Positions 47,579 through 57,014 of a DNA stretch of 64,000 bases are shown piece after piece (position 1 is the stretch's first letter; each line of letters begins with the position of its first letter). The notes beneath the pieces are model-generated. The model saw nothing but the letters and a program-made list of their open reading frames with translations, was not told where the DNA came from and searched no databases. This stretch comes from Rathayibacter sp. SD072 (GTDB lineage Bacteria > Actinomycetota > Actinomycetes > Actinomycetales > Microbacteriaceae): contig NZ_JADILJ010000008.1 in NCBI RefSeq assembly GCF_017355185.1, positions 49,565 to 113,564 of the forward strand, given 5' to 3'. A program made the position numbers and the translations under genes.

Positions 47579-47621
47579 CCTCCTGTCACGGAAATACCGT
47601 GGCCGTTCAGTCCGAAGGAGG
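47579..47621 (+). promoter_or_regulatory. rpsF leader structure, candidate S6:S18-binding autoregulatory RNA
   Basis: An outer pairing CCTCC (47579-47583) with GGAGG (47617-47621) would cover the rpsF ribosome-binding site. An inner 5-bp hairpin CACGG/CCGTG lies at 47587-47601, followed by CCG triplets. Leaders upstream of rpsF are known to bind the S6:S18 complex in many bacteria; this one has the right place and general form. Confidence 0.5.
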
Positions 47622-47628
47622 TGGGTTA

Positions 47629-48006
47629 GTGACGCATCAGTACGAAATCATGGTCATCCTGGACCCCGAGATCGATGAGCGCACCGTCGCTCCGAGTCTC
47701 GACAAGTTCCTCAACGTCATCCGCACCGATGGTGGATCCATCGACAAGGTGGACGTCTGGGGCCGTCGTCGTCTGGCGTACGAGATCAACAAGAAGTCCG
47801 AGGGCATCTACGCCGTCGTCGACTTCACGTCGACCTCTGCCGCTGCGAACGAGCTCGACCGTCAGCTGAAGCTGTCCGAGGCCGTCATGCGCACCAAGGT
47901 GCTGCGGGCCGAAGAGGGCATCGCCCAGGTCGCCGCCGCTGCGAAGCTCGCCGACGAGAAGGCCGCCCGCAAGGCTGCCAAGGCCTCGGCCGCTCCCAAG
48001 GCGTAG
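47629..48006 (+). CDS. rpsF: 30S ribosomal protein S6
   Basis: 125 residues from GTG 47629 with AAGGAGG upstream; upstream in-frame codons are not used. Typical start [19 protein letters not shown] and [21 protein letters not shown]. An Ala/Lys-rich tail is present. It binds S18 on the small subunit. First gene of rpsF-ssb-rpsR-rplI. Confidence 0.97.
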   Translation: MTHQYEIMVILDPEIDERTVAPSLDKFLNVIRTDGGSIDKVDVWGRRRLAYEINKKSEGIYAVVDFTSTSAAANELDRQLKLSEAVMRTKVLRAEEGIAQVAAAAKLADEKAARKAAKASAAPKA

Positions 48007-48011
48007 CGCTC

Positions 48012-48590
48012 ATGGCCGGCGAGACGATCATCACCGTGGTGGGGAACCTCACCTCCGACCCCGAGCTGCGCTACACGCAGAACGGGCTCGCGGTCGCGAA
48101 CTTCACCATCGCCTCCACTCCGCGCACCTTCGACCGTCAGGCGAACGACTGGAAGGACGGCGAAGCGCTGTTCCTCCGGGCCTCCGTCTGGCGCGAGTTC
48201 GCCGAGCACGTCGCGGGATCGCTGACCAAGGGGAGCCGCGTCATCGCGACCGGCCGCCTGAAGCAGCGCTCGTACGAGACGAAGGAAGGCGAGAAGCGCA
48301 CCAGCATCGAGCTCGAGATCGACGAGATCGGTCCCTCGCTCCGCTACGCGACCGCACAGGTCACGCGTGCCTCCGGTGGAGGCGCGGGCGGCGGACGCGG
48401 ACAGGTCGGCGGAGGTCAGGGCGCGAGCCAGGGCGGACAGGGCGGCTTCGGCGGCAACCAGGGGGGCTCCGGCGGCAACGCGGGAGGCAACCGCGGTGGC
48501 CAGGCCGAGGAGCCGTGGGCGCCGAGCGCGCCGGCCGGTGGCGACGTCTGGAGCACGCCGGGCAGCTACAACGACGAGACTCCGTTCTGA
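48012..48590 (+). CDS. ssb: Single-stranded DNA-binding protein
   Basis: 192 residues. An OB fold occupies the first about 115 residues ([30 protein letters not shown]), followed by a Gly-rich disordered linker and the acidic C-terminal tip DETPF that recruits partner proteins. It covers single-stranded DNA during replication and repair. It lies between rpsF and rpsR as usual. Confidence 0.97.
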   Translation: MAGETIITVVGNLTSDPELRYTQNGLAVANFTIASTPRTFDRQANDWKDGEALFLRASVWREFAEHVAGSLTKGSRVIATGRLKQRSYETKEGEKRTSIELEIDEIGPSLRYATAQVTRASGGGAGGGRGQVGGGQGASQGGQGGFGGNQGGSGGNAGGNRGGQAEEPWAPSAPAGGDVWSTPGSYNDETPF

Positions 48591-48688
48591 GCCTCGGGCT
48601 CGGACGCGACCTCACCTGAATCACGCTCTCTCCGCACGCCGCACGAGCGGCCGCGGAGGGGGGCGAACCAGAATCTAAGGAAACCACT

Positions 48689-48949
48689 ATGGCTGGAAAG
48701 AGCAGCGGCGACCGCCGCAAGCCGATCCGCGGCAAGGGCGCGAAGAACGCGGCCCCCGCGAAGTCGGTCCGCGTGGGTGTCATCGACTACAAGGATGTCG
48801 CGACCCTCCGCAAGTTCATCTCGGAGCGCGGGAAGATCCGCGCCCGTCGTATCACCGGCGTCTCCGTCCAGGAGCAGCGCCTCATCGCCCGTGCCGTCAA
48901 GAACGCCCGCGAGATGGCGCTCCTGCCCTACGCCGGCAGCGGAAGGTAG
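48689..48949 (+). CDS. rpsR: 30S ribosomal protein S18
   Basis: 86 residues, basic, with [20 protein letters not shown] and [19 protein letters not shown]. No zinc-binding cysteines are present, so it is the zinc-independent form. AAGGA precedes the ATG. It pairs with S6. Confidence 0.97.
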   Translation: MAGKSSGDRRKPIRGKGAKNAAPAKSVRVGVIDYKDVATLRKFISERGKIRARRITGVSVQEQRLIARAVKNAREMALLPYAGSGR

Positions 48950-48957
48950 GTAACGGT

Positions 48958-49410
48958 ATGTCCAAGGTCATCCTGACCCACGAGGTCGACGGTCTCGGCT
49001 CCGCCGGTGACGTCGTCGACGTCAAGAACGGCTACGCCCGCAACTTCCTCATCCCGCAGGGCTTCGGCGTCGCGTGGACCCGTGGAGGCGAGAAGCAGGT
49101 CGAGCAGATCAAGTCGGCCCGCGCCGCGCGCGAGCACAAGACGATCGAAGAGGCGCAGCACACCAAGCAGGTCCTCGAGGCCAACCGGGTGAAGCTCACC
49201 GTCAAGGCGGGCCGCGACGGCCGCCTGTTCGGCTCGGTCAAGACGAGCGACATCGCCACCGCTGTGGCGGCCGCCGGCTTCGGCGACCTCGACAAGCGCA
49301 AGATCGTCATCGCGAACGCGATCAAGACGGTCGGCGAGCACGAGGCCGTGGTGCGTCTGCGCGACGACATCCAGGCCACCGTGAAGCTCCAGGTGGTCGC
49401 GGCCAAGTAA
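48958..49410 (+). CDS. rplI: 50S ribosomal protein L9
   Basis: 150 residues with the N-terminal L9 signature [20 protein letters not shown], a long connecting helix and the C-terminal domain. It starts 8 bp after rpsR with AAGGTAGG as ribosome site. A strong terminator follows. Confidence 0.97.
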   Translation: MSKVILTHEVDGLGSAGDVVDVKNGYARNFLIPQGFGVAWTRGGEKQVEQIKSARAAREHKTIEEAQHTKQVLEANRVKLTVKAGRDGRLFGSVKTSDIATAVAAAGFGDLDKRKIVIANAIKTVGEHEAVVRLRDDIQATVKLQVVAAK

Positions 49411-49427
49411 GGCCGCGAGACACGCCT

Positions 49428-49475
49428 CGAAGGGCGGTGCGGCGGGATCTCCGGGTCCTGCTGCACCGCCCTTCG
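49428..49475 (+). terminator. Terminator of the rpsF-rplI operon
   Basis: A perfect 13-bp stem (49428-49440 with 49463-49475) with a 22-nt loop, 17 bp past rplI. Confidence 0.78.
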
Positions 49476-49483
49476 TCGTCCCG

Positions 49484-49695
49484 TTCTCCACAGCTCCATC
49501 CACATACACCCAATCGCGGGGACAACCTTCAACGTGGTCTGGAGACTCTTTTCCACACACACCTGTGGAATGAGGGAAAGCCCAGGTCAAAGGGTGGAAA
49601 AAAGATCACGAGGGCTCGCGATTCCACAGGGTTCTCCACATGTTCCCCACACGTGGTCCGGCGTTTCACCACAGTTGTCCACAGTCTCCTCCACA
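49484..49695. other. DnaA-box cluster upstream of dnaB
   Basis: Gene-free DNA between the rplI terminator and dnaB with many same-strand DnaA-box-like 9-mers. The stronger ones are TTCTCCACA (49484), TTTTCCACA (49549), TTCTCCACA (49632) and a perfect TTGTCCACA (49675). Weaker ones lie at 49496, 49620, 49643 and 49687, plus TGTGGAATG on the other strand (49564). The density rivals oriC. It could regulate dnaB or bind DnaA away from oriC. Confidence 0.6.
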
Positions 49696-49889
49696 GGGCG
49701 GTTTGACCGTGGCGGCGAGCGGTACGTAGGGTGGCGCAGCGCCCCGCGAGGGGAGCGGGTCGAGGCGTCCGGACGACCGGCGCCGACGCTGTCGGAGGTC
49801 GCTGGTAGACCGGATCCGACGCACGTGATCACGGCTCGGCCGGCGGTCCTACCGTTCCCGCGAGGCACCCCACGACAGGAGGCGAAGGC
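49696..49889 (+). promoter_or_regulatory. dnaB promoter region
   Basis: TACCGT at 49850-49855 is a possible -10; AGGAGG lies 9 bp before the ATG. Nothing else is recognised in this 194-bp stretch. Confidence 0.4.
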
Positions 49890-51275
<1,386 letters not shown>

Positions 51276-51280
51276 CGCCT

Positions 51281-51502
51281 GTGCCCGCACCCATCGACGA
51301 CGTCCCCCTCGACGGGGAGGCCATCCGCCTGGGGCAGTTCCTGAAGTTCGCCGGGATCCTCGACTCGGGTGGCGAGGTGAAGGAGGCCGTTGCGGTCGGA
51401 CTCGTGAGCGTGAACGGCGAGGTCGACCGGCGTCGTGGGCGCCAGCTGGCGGTCGGCGACGTGGTCGGGTTCGGCGGGCGGCGATACCGCGTCACGGCGT
51501 GA
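51281..51502 (+). CDS. S4-domain RNA-binding protein
   Basis: 73 residues from a GTG 5 bp after dnaB. Nearly the whole protein is an S4 domain (IRLGQFLKFAGILDSGGEVKEAV...VSVNGEVDRRRGRQLAVGDVV), resembling the small YbcJ/YaaA-type S4 proteins. RNA binding is expected; some relatives are ribosome-associated. Coupling to dnaB is positional only. Confidence 0.9.
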   Translation: MPAPIDDVPLDGEAIRLGQFLKFAGILDSGGEVKEAVAVGLVSVNGEVDRRRGRQLAVGDVVGFGGRRYRVTA

Positions 51503-51711
51503 CAGCGAGCCTCCAGCACTGATCGTCCACCGGGCGGCGATGCAGGGGCGATCCCGTCCTGCTGAGGGCGGCGCGGTGCGCAGCCGTGGATGCTGTCAAG
51601 CAGAACCTCCGCGGGGGCGCGGGTGCCAGGCTCGGAGTACTTCGGCACCCGGGTGCTCCGCGTGATCCGCGCGGACCCGGACGTCGCCTCGCGGACCACA
51701 GGGGATCTTGC

Positions 51712-52584
51712 ATGCAGGTAGGCATTCATTTCATGGACTTCACGCTGCCGGGTGGCAGCACGGGGATCGCTCCGATCCTGGGGGCCACGGCACGGACGGC
51801 CGAGGACGTGGGCTGCGAGTGGTTCACGCTGATGGACCACTACTTCCAGATGGAGCAGTTCGCGACCAGCGAGGATCCGATGCTCGAGGGCTACACCTCG
51901 CTCGGGTTCCTCGCGGGGCGGACGGAGCGGCTCCGCCTGGGACTGCTCGTGACCGGAGTGACCTATCGGCACCCGGGGCTGCTCGCCAAGATCGTGACGA
52001 CGCTCGACGTGCTGTCGGGCGGGCGGGCGATGCTCGGCATCGGCGCCGCCTGGTACGAGCGCGAGCACCTCGGGCTCGGTGTGCCGTACCCGCCGCTGAC
52101 GGAGCGGTTCGAGCGACTCGAGGAGACGCTGCGGATCTGCCGGCAGATGTGGAGCGAGGACGACGGGCCGTTCGAGGGCGAGCACTACCGGCTGGCCGAG
52201 ACGCTGAACCACCCGGAGCCGATCCAGAAGCCGGGTCCGCCGATCCTGATCGGAGGCGGGGGCGAGAAGAAGACCCTGCGGCTCGTGGCGCAGTACGGCG
52301 ACGCGTGCAACCTGTTCGCGACGGGCGCCGAGGTGGTCGCGCACAAGCTGGACGTGCTGCGGCGCCACTGCGACGAGCTCGGGCGCGACTACGACGCGAT
52401 CACGAAGACGATCATCGGCGGCGGGGATCCGGTGGGCGACCCGGACGGCTTCGTGCGGGCGATGGAGGAGTACGCGGCGATCGGGATCACGCTGGTGGAG
52501 CTGGCGCCGCAGGGGCCGGACCCGGAGGGGTACGTGGCGCGGTTGGGCGAGGGCGTGATCGGGCGGCTGGGGGAGCTGGGCTGA
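51712..52584 (+). CDS. LLM-class F420-dependent oxidoreductase
   Basis: 290 residues from ATG 51712 (AGGGGA upstream). Luciferase-like TIM-barrel pattern: WFTLMDHYFQM, LGLLVTGVTYRHPGLLAK, GIGAAWYEREHLGLG and PILIGGGGEKKTLRL. This fits the LLM F420-dependent family of Actinobacteria. The substrate is unknown. It is a single gene, convergent with a LacI regulator, with inverted REP-like repeats between them. Confidence 0.9.
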   Translation: MQVGIHFMDFTLPGGSTGIAPILGATARTAEDVGCEWFTLMDHYFQMEQFATSEDPMLEGYTSLGFLAGRTERLRLGLLVTGVTYRHPGLLAKIVTTLDVLSGGRAMLGIGAAWYEREHLGLGVPYPPLTERFERLEETLRICRQMWSEDDGPFEGEHYRLAETLNHPEPIQKPGPPILIGGGGEKKTLRLVAQYGDACNLFATGAEVVAHKLDVLRRHCDELGRDYDAITKTIIGGGDPVGDPDGFVRAMEEYAAIGITLVELAPQGPDPEGYVARLGEGVIGRLGELG

Positions 52585-52620
52585 CCGCACCCTCCGGAGC
52601 TGACTGCGGCGGTGGCGCCT

Positions 52621-52663
52621 TCCTGCTGATCGAGTAGAGCGCGCGCGACCGTATCGAGATCCG
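52621..52663 (-). repeat. REP-like palindromic repeat, inverted
   Basis: CTGCTGATCGAGTAG, then GCGCGCGCGACC, then GTATCGAGATCC. It forms a head-to-head pair with the copy at 52677 between two convergent genes and may act as a transcription stop. Confidence 0.72.
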
Positions 52664-52676
52664 CATTCCCGGGGTC

Positions 52677-52716
52677 GGGTCTCGAGACGCGCCTGCGGCG
52701 CTACTCGACCGGCAGG
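52677..52716 (+). repeat. REP-like palindromic repeat
   Basis: GGGTCTCGAGACGCG, then CCTGCGGCG, then CTACTCGACCGGCAGG. A further right-arm fragment (CTACTCGACCGGCG) directly after it supplies the last codons and stop of the neighbouring lacI-type gene. Confidence 0.75.
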
Positions 52717-52726
52717 AACGGCGGGA

Positions 52727-53731
52727 CTACTCGACCGGCGCAGGCGCGGTCGGGCAGCCGCAGGTCTCGCCGAGGACCAGGGTGGTCGGCAGGCGGACGT
52801 GGCGGACGGGAGCGTCGCTGGAGGTCTCGCCCAGGAGCTCGAACGCGATGCGCGCCATCTCGGGGACGGGCACGGCCACGGTGGTGACGCGCACCCCTCC
52901 GAGCAGCGCCTCCCGGATGCCGTCGAAGCCGACCACCGCGAGCTCGGACGGGACGTGGATCCCCTCCTGCGACGCGGCGCGGAGGAGGGCGAGTGCGTGC
53001 TCGTCGGTCGTCGCGAAGACGGCGCGGGGCCGCTCCTCGCGCAGCACGGTGCGGAGCGCCTGCTCGGAGGAGACGCGGTCCATCGGGACGCGGTGCAGGC
53101 GACCGCCGGCTCCCGCCTCCGCGACCGCTCCGGCCCACGAGCGCGCGCGCAGACCCGACGGACCGAAGTCGTCGGGTCCGGTGACGCAGTGCACGTCGTC
53201 GTAGCCGTGGGCGAGGAGGTGCTCGACGGCCGAGCGGGTGCCTTGCTCGTCGTCGAACACCACGCTCGGCTCGTCGCGCGTGGGCGGCGAGGAGTGCAGG
53301 AAGACGCGCGGAGCGGTGTCGGCGGCGCTCGCCGGATCGATCGTGACGAGCAGGATGCCCGCGGTGCGCAGATCGGCGAAGGTGCGCTCGTAGCCGCGCT
53401 CGACCTCGGGGTCGTACTCGGTGTTGCCGAGCAGCGTCAGCAGCGAGCGTCGGCGGGCCTCGTGCTCGATGTGCCGGACCAGTTCGCCGAAGAAGGCGTT
53501 GGAGGAATCGGGGACGAGCAGGCCGACCAGACTCGAGCGGCCGATGCTGAGCGCCTCGGCCAGGGAGTTGCGGCGGTAGCCGAGCTCGGCGATGGCGTCC
53601 TCCACGCGCTGGCGGAGCTCCGCCGACACCGGGCGCGGTCCGTCGTTCACGACGTAGCTGACGACCGTGCTCGACGTCCCGGCCGCGCGCGCCACGTCGG
53701 CGAGCGTCGGTCGCCGGGGCCGGGGGGACAT
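52727..53731 (-). CDS. LacI-family transcriptional regulator
   Basis: 334 residues. The N-terminal helix-turn-helix is LADVARAAGTSSTVVSYVVN with hinge helix RRNSLAEALS, followed by the periplasmic-binding-protein-like sensor domain (SLVGLLVPDSSNAFFGELVRHIE). The sugar or other effector is unknown and no transport or sugar operon adjoins it. The C-terminus GETCGCPTAPAPVE ends within a REP-derived sequence. The -10 TAGGCT lies 6 nt before the ATG, suggesting a leaderless mRNA. Confidence 0.92.
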   Translation of the reverse strand: MSPRPRRPTLADVARAAGTSSTVVSYVVNDGPRPVSAELRQRVEDAIAELGYRRNSLAEALSIGRSSLVGLLVPDSSNAFFGELVRHIEHEARRRSLLTLLGNTEYDPEVERGYERTFADLRTAGILLVTIDPASAADTAPRVFLHSSPPTRDEPSVVFDDEQGTRSAVEHLLAHGYDDVHCVTGPDDFGPSGLRARSWAGAVAEAGAGGRLHRVPMDRVSSEQALRTVLREERPRAVFATTDEHALALLRAASQEGIHVPSELAVVGFDGIREALLGGVRVTTVAVPVPEMARIAFELLGETSSDAPVRHVRLPTTLVLGETCGCPTAPAPVE

Positions 53732-53737
53732 CCGGTC

Positions 53738-53743
53738 AGCCTA
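53738..53743 (-). promoter_or_regulatory. -10 box of the minus-strand lacI-type gene, leaderless arrangement
   Basis: TAGGCT on the minus strand with 6 nt to the ATG at 53731. An inverted repeat with 8-bp arms (53756-53763 and 53804-53811) in the divergent spacer might hold an operator. Confidence 0.5.
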
Positions 53744-53902
53744 GGACACGGCTCCCGAGCACCCCGACCGGGTCTGCGACCGCGCGCGACATCGGTTGCC
53801 ACCGGTGCTCGCGCACGATGCCGGCCGAGGAGGAGTCCGGGCGGAGCAACTGCTGCGGGTCGTGCGGCGGGACCGTCGCGACCCTGCCGGGCGCCGCCTC
53901 CG

Positions 53903-53908
53903 TACACT
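53903..53908 (+). promoter_or_regulatory. -10 box of the plus-strand lacI-type gene, leaderless arrangement
   Basis: TACACT with 6 nt to the GTG at 53915 and no ribosome site between. Confidence 0.55.
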
Positions 53909-53914
53909 CGCAGA

Positions 53915-54904
53915 GTGAGCACCGACCCCCGCGACGCTCGCCGAGGCCGCGCCACGATCGCCGACGTCGCGCTGGCGGCGGGGGTGAGCATCCGCACCGC
54001 GTCCCGGGCGCTCGGCGGCTCGGCGAAAGTGGCGGAGGCGACCCGCACGCGGGTGGAGCAGGCGGCGGCGGCACTGCGGTTCCGGCCGAACGCGCTGGCC
54101 CGCGAGCTGCGGACCGGAGGGGTGAGCTCGACGATCGGGCTCCTCGTGGGCGAGATCACGAACCCGTTCTCCGGCGCGCTCGCGGCAGGCGCGATCGACG
54201 CCGCGTCCGCTCGCGGGCTGACGGTGCTGGTCGCCGCGTCGGGGGACGTGGCGGAGGGGGAGCGTCCCGCGGTCGCCGGCATGCTCGAGCGGAGGGTGCG
54301 CGCGCTGCTGCTCGTGCCGAGCGCCCACGATCACGGCTACCTCGACGGCGAGCGGCGCCTCGGGACCCCGGTGGTCGCGCTCGACCGTCCCCTCGTCGGC
54401 GCCGAGTCCGACAGCGTGCTGCTGGACGACCGGGGCGGGGCGCGCGCCGCGGTCACCGCCCTGCTCGCCGCCGGTCGTCGACGGATCGCGTTCGTGGGCA
54501 GTCCGCGCACGCTCTATACGCACGGGCAGCGGCTCGCGGGGTTCGAGGACGCGCTGGAGGGTTCCGGTCTCGTGCGGGAGGACGGCGTCAGCGCCGAGGG
54601 GGCGGAGGCGGCCGCGCGCGAGCTCCTCGCCGGTGAGACGCCTCCGGACGCCGTCTTCGCGGGCAACAACCGTGCGACCCTCGGCGTGCACCGCGCCCTC
54701 GCGGGGCGCGACGTGGCGCTGATCGGCTTCGACGACTCGGAGGTCGCCCAGGAGCTGGGCATCAGCGTGGTCGCGCACGACCCGCGGCGGATGGGGGCGG
54801 AGGCGGTCGGACTCGCACTCGCCCGGCTCGCGGACCTGGACGGAGAGCCGCGGCGACTCGTTCTGCCGACGTCGCTGGTCCTGCGCGGGCGGCTGGCCGG
54901 CTGA
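53915..54904 (+). CDS. LacI-family transcriptional regulator
   Basis: 329 residues from GTG 53915; much longer open frames upstream are shadows of the divergent gene. DNA-binding start TIADVALAAGVSIRTASRALG and hinge RPNALARELR, then a sensor domain with IGLLVGEITNPFSGALAAG and LIGFDDSEVAQELGISVVAHD. The effector is unknown. It is transcribed away from the other LacI gene across a 183-bp shared promoter region. Confidence 0.92.
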   Translation: MSTDPRDARRGRATIADVALAAGVSIRTASRALGGSAKVAEATRTRVEQAAAALRFRPNALARELRTGGVSSTIGLLVGEITNPFSGALAAGAIDAASARGLTVLVAASGDVAEGERPAVAGMLERRVRALLLVPSAHDHGYLDGERRLGTPVVALDRPLVGAESDSVLLDDRGGARAAVTALLAAGRRRIAFVGSPRTLYTHGQRLAGFEDALEGSGLVREDGVSAEGAEAAARELLAGETPPDAVFAGNNRATLGVHRALAGRDVALIGFDDSEVAQELGISVVAHDPRRMGAEAVGLALARLADLDGEPRRLVLPTSLVLRGRLAG

Positions 54905-55033
54905 GACGGCGCTCTCTCGACACTGACCCCCCATCAGGGTGGCTTCGGTTCCGCGGGGCCGCCGAGCCGTACTGTTCGGAGCACCCATCGCGGGTACCGA
55001 GCCCACGCTGACGTGGGCAGATCGCTGGCCTTC

Positions 55034-56818
55034 ATGCCGCCCACGTCCGATCGATCCTCTCTGCGGCGTCGCCGGCAGTCCCGCGGAAGGGCCGTCATCG
55101 CCGGCACCGCCGGTCTCGCCGTGATCGCCGTCGGTCTCCTCGCGGGCACCGCCGCCCAGGCCGCGACCGCTCCCGACCTCGGCACCGCCGGGGAGTACTC
55201 GGTCCTCGCCGGATCGACGGTGACCAACACCGGGGACACGATCCTGCAGGACTCGCTCGGCCTCAGCCCGGGCACCGCCGTCACCGGGTTCCCGCCGGGC
55301 ATCATCCAGGGCGAGCGGAACGTCGCGAACGCGGACGCGCTGCAGGCCAAGTCCGACCTGGTCGTCGCGTACGACCAGCTCGCGTCCCAGGCTCGTGACG
55401 AGGACATCGAGGGCGACCTCGTCGGCCGGACCTTCGTGCCCGGGGTCTACCGCGGAGCGGGACCGATCGGCATCACCGGGACGGTGACCCTCGACGCGGA
55501 GGGCGTTCCCGGCTCGATCTTCGTGTTCCAGATGGCGAGCACTCTGATCACGGGGTCGCAGAGCACGGTGGCGCTGATCAACGGCGCTCAGGCCTGCAAC
55601 GTGTACTGGCAGGTCGGCAGCTCGGCGACCCTGGGGACGAACTCCGACTTCGCCGGGTCGATCCTCGCTCTCGCGTCGGTCACCGTCACCACCGGCGCCG
55701 ACGTCGAGGGACGCGCGCTCGCGCAGACCGCCGCGGTGACGCTGGACGACAACGTCTTCTCGACCCCGGGCTGCGCGACGACGCCGACTCCGACGGAGAC
55801 GCCGACGGTCACCCCGACCGTGACTCCTACCGTCACGCCGACTGCGACCCCGACTGTGACTCCTACGGTCACGCCGACCGTGACTCCGACTGTGACTCCT
55901 ACGGTCACGCCGACCGTGACTCCCACGGTGACGCCGACCGTGACTCCCACGGTCACGCCGACCGTGACTCCCACGGTCACGCCGACGGTCACGCCGACGG
56001 TCACTCCGACGGTGACGCCGACCGTGACTCCGACCGTGACTCCCACGGTCACGCCGACGGTCACGCCGACGGTGACGCCGACCGTGTCTCCGACGGTCAC
56101 TCCGACCGTGACTCCGACGGTGACGCCGACCGTGTCTCCGACGGTCACTCCGACCGTGACTCCGACGGTGACTCCGACGGTGACGCCGACCGTGACTCCG
56201 ACGGTGACGCCGACGGTGACGCCGACCGTGACTCCGACGGTGACTCCGACGGTGACGCCGACGGTGACGCCGACCGTGACTCCGACGGTGACGCCGACCG
56301 TGACTCCGACGGTGACGCCGACGGTCACGCCGACCGTGACTCCGACGGTGACGCCGACCGTGACTCCGACCGTGACTCCGACGGTGACGCCGACCGTGAC
56401 TCCGACCGTGACTCCGACGGTCACGCCGACCGTGACGCCGACGGCCACGCCCACGGCGACCCCGACCGCAACACCCACCGTGACCCCGACGGTCACGCCG
56501 ACCGCGACGCCCACCGCCACTCCGACGGTGACGCCCACGCCCACGGCCACGCCCACCGTCACTCCGACGGTGAAGCCGACCGCGACGCCCACGAGCACCC
56601 CGACGGCCGTGCCGCCGATGGCGAACCCGAAGCCTCCGCAGTCGGGCGGAGTGGTCGCCCCGGTCGTGAAGCCCCGCGGGCCCAGCACCGGACTCGCCTC
56701 GACCGGCGCCGACGGAGTCTCGCTCGCCCTGACGGCGACGCTGGCGCTCGCCGGACTGCTCGGTGGAGCGGCCCTGATGATCAGCGAACGCCGCCGCCGC
56801 GAGCAGACGGGGAGCTGA
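55034..56818 (+). CDS. DUF3494 ice-binding-like surface protein with VTPT repeats and LAXTG wall-sorting signal
   Basis: 594 residues from ATG 55034 (GTG 55013 also possible). A signal peptide ends near AAQA; the DUF3494 beta-solenoid domain ([20 protein letters not shown]...) covers about 45-250. A VTPT/ATPT repeat of about 265 residues (about 251-518) follows as a stalk. The C-terminus has LASTG at 554-558, a hydrophobic helix and ERRRREQ, a standard sorting signal of the LAXTG type used by class E sortases. DUF3494 domains bind ice in some bacteria, but adhesion is equally possible here. Confidence 0.9.
   Translation: MPPTSDRSSLRRRRQSRGRAVIAGTAGLAVIAVGLLAGTAAQAATAPDLGTAGEYSVLAGSTVTNTGDTILQDSLGLSPGTAVTGFPPGIIQGERNVANADALQAKSDLVVAYDQLASQARDEDIEGDLVGRTFVPGVYRGAGPIGITGTVTLDAEGVPGSIFVFQMASTLITGSQSTVALINGAQACNVYWQVGSSATLGTNSDFAGSILALASVTVTTGADVEGRALAQTAAVTLDDNVFSTPGCATTPTPTETPTVTPTVTPTVTPTATPTVTPTVTPTVTPTVTPTVTPTVTPTVTPTVTPTVTPTVTPTVTPTVTPTVTPTVTPTVTPTVTPTVTPTVTPTVTPTVSPTVTPTVTPTVTPTVSPTVTPTVTPTVTPTVTPTVTPTVTPTVTPTVTPTVTPTVTPTVTPTVTPTVTPTVTPTVTPTVTPTVTPTVTPTVTPTVTPTVTPTVTPTVTPTVTPTVTPTATPTATPTATPTVTPTVTPTATPTATPTVTPTPTATPTVTPTVKPTATPTSTPTAVPPMANPKPPQSGGVVAPVVKPRGPSTGLASTGADGVSLALTATLALAGLLGGAALMISERRRREQTGS
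55798..56590 (+). repeat. Tandem 12-bp repeats encoding the VTPT stalk
   Basis: About 65 tandem units of roughly 12 bp (consensus GTGACTCCGACG with third-position changes). Silent variation among ACT/ACG/ACC and GTG/GTC codons shows drift within the array. Length change by slippage or recombination is likely and would stay in frame. Confidence 0.92.
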
Positions 56819-56836
56819 TCCTCCGCTAGACGACCG

Positions 56837-56864
56837 AGCGCCGGGTCCGAGAGGGCCCGGCGCT
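56837..56864 (+). terminator. Terminator of the DUF3494 protein gene
   Basis: A 12-bp stem with one G-T pair and a GAGA tetraloop, 18 bp past the stop. Confidence 0.75.
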
Positions 56865-57014
56865 TCGTCGTGCGCCCGGCCGTCCGGAATGTTTCACGTC
56901 GCCGTAATAAACGAGCGCGGCCGCGAAACACGGCGCGACTATGGTCACACGCTAACCGCTTAGAGCCTTGTGCGCCCGCGGAGCGCCAGCAGCACCCGAC
57001 CCCCTGGAGCGCCG
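56865..57014 (+). promoter_or_regulatory. Promoter region of the SAHH-like/ECF operon, with a parS half site
   Basis: TATGGT at 56940-56945 is a possible -10, giving a leader of about 60 nt; no -35 is clear. GTTTCACGT at 56891 is half of a parS site and is probably not functional. Confidence 0.4.

Noticed and set aside
43435..47589. 1384-codon minus-strand frame across DUF6049 and the CCA transferase region
   Set aside because: It runs antisense to or out of frame with three well-supported genes, with low-complexity composition.
51503..51711. Possible small gene or remnant between the S4 protein and the LLM gene
   Set aside because: Two short open stretches exist in different frames but neither has a start with ribosome site nor a recognisable domain.
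55798..56590. Tandem repeats considered as a CRISPR array
   Set aside because: The units are contiguous 12-bp coding repeats without spacers and no cas genes are present.
56891..56899. GTTTCACGT as a seventh parS site
   Set aside because: Only half of the palindrome is present and the other half is replaced.
55588..56931. Long minus-strand frame reading VGVT repeats
   Set aside because: It is the mirror of the plus-strand VTPT repeat; it has no signal peptide or conserved domain, while the plus-strand gene has all expected parts.
56950..57014. Possible SAH riboswitch before the SAHH-like operon (GGAGCGCCAGCAGC resembles its start)
   Set aside because: Only a short stretch is similar and the rest of the conserved core is not visible; a covariance-model search would be needed.
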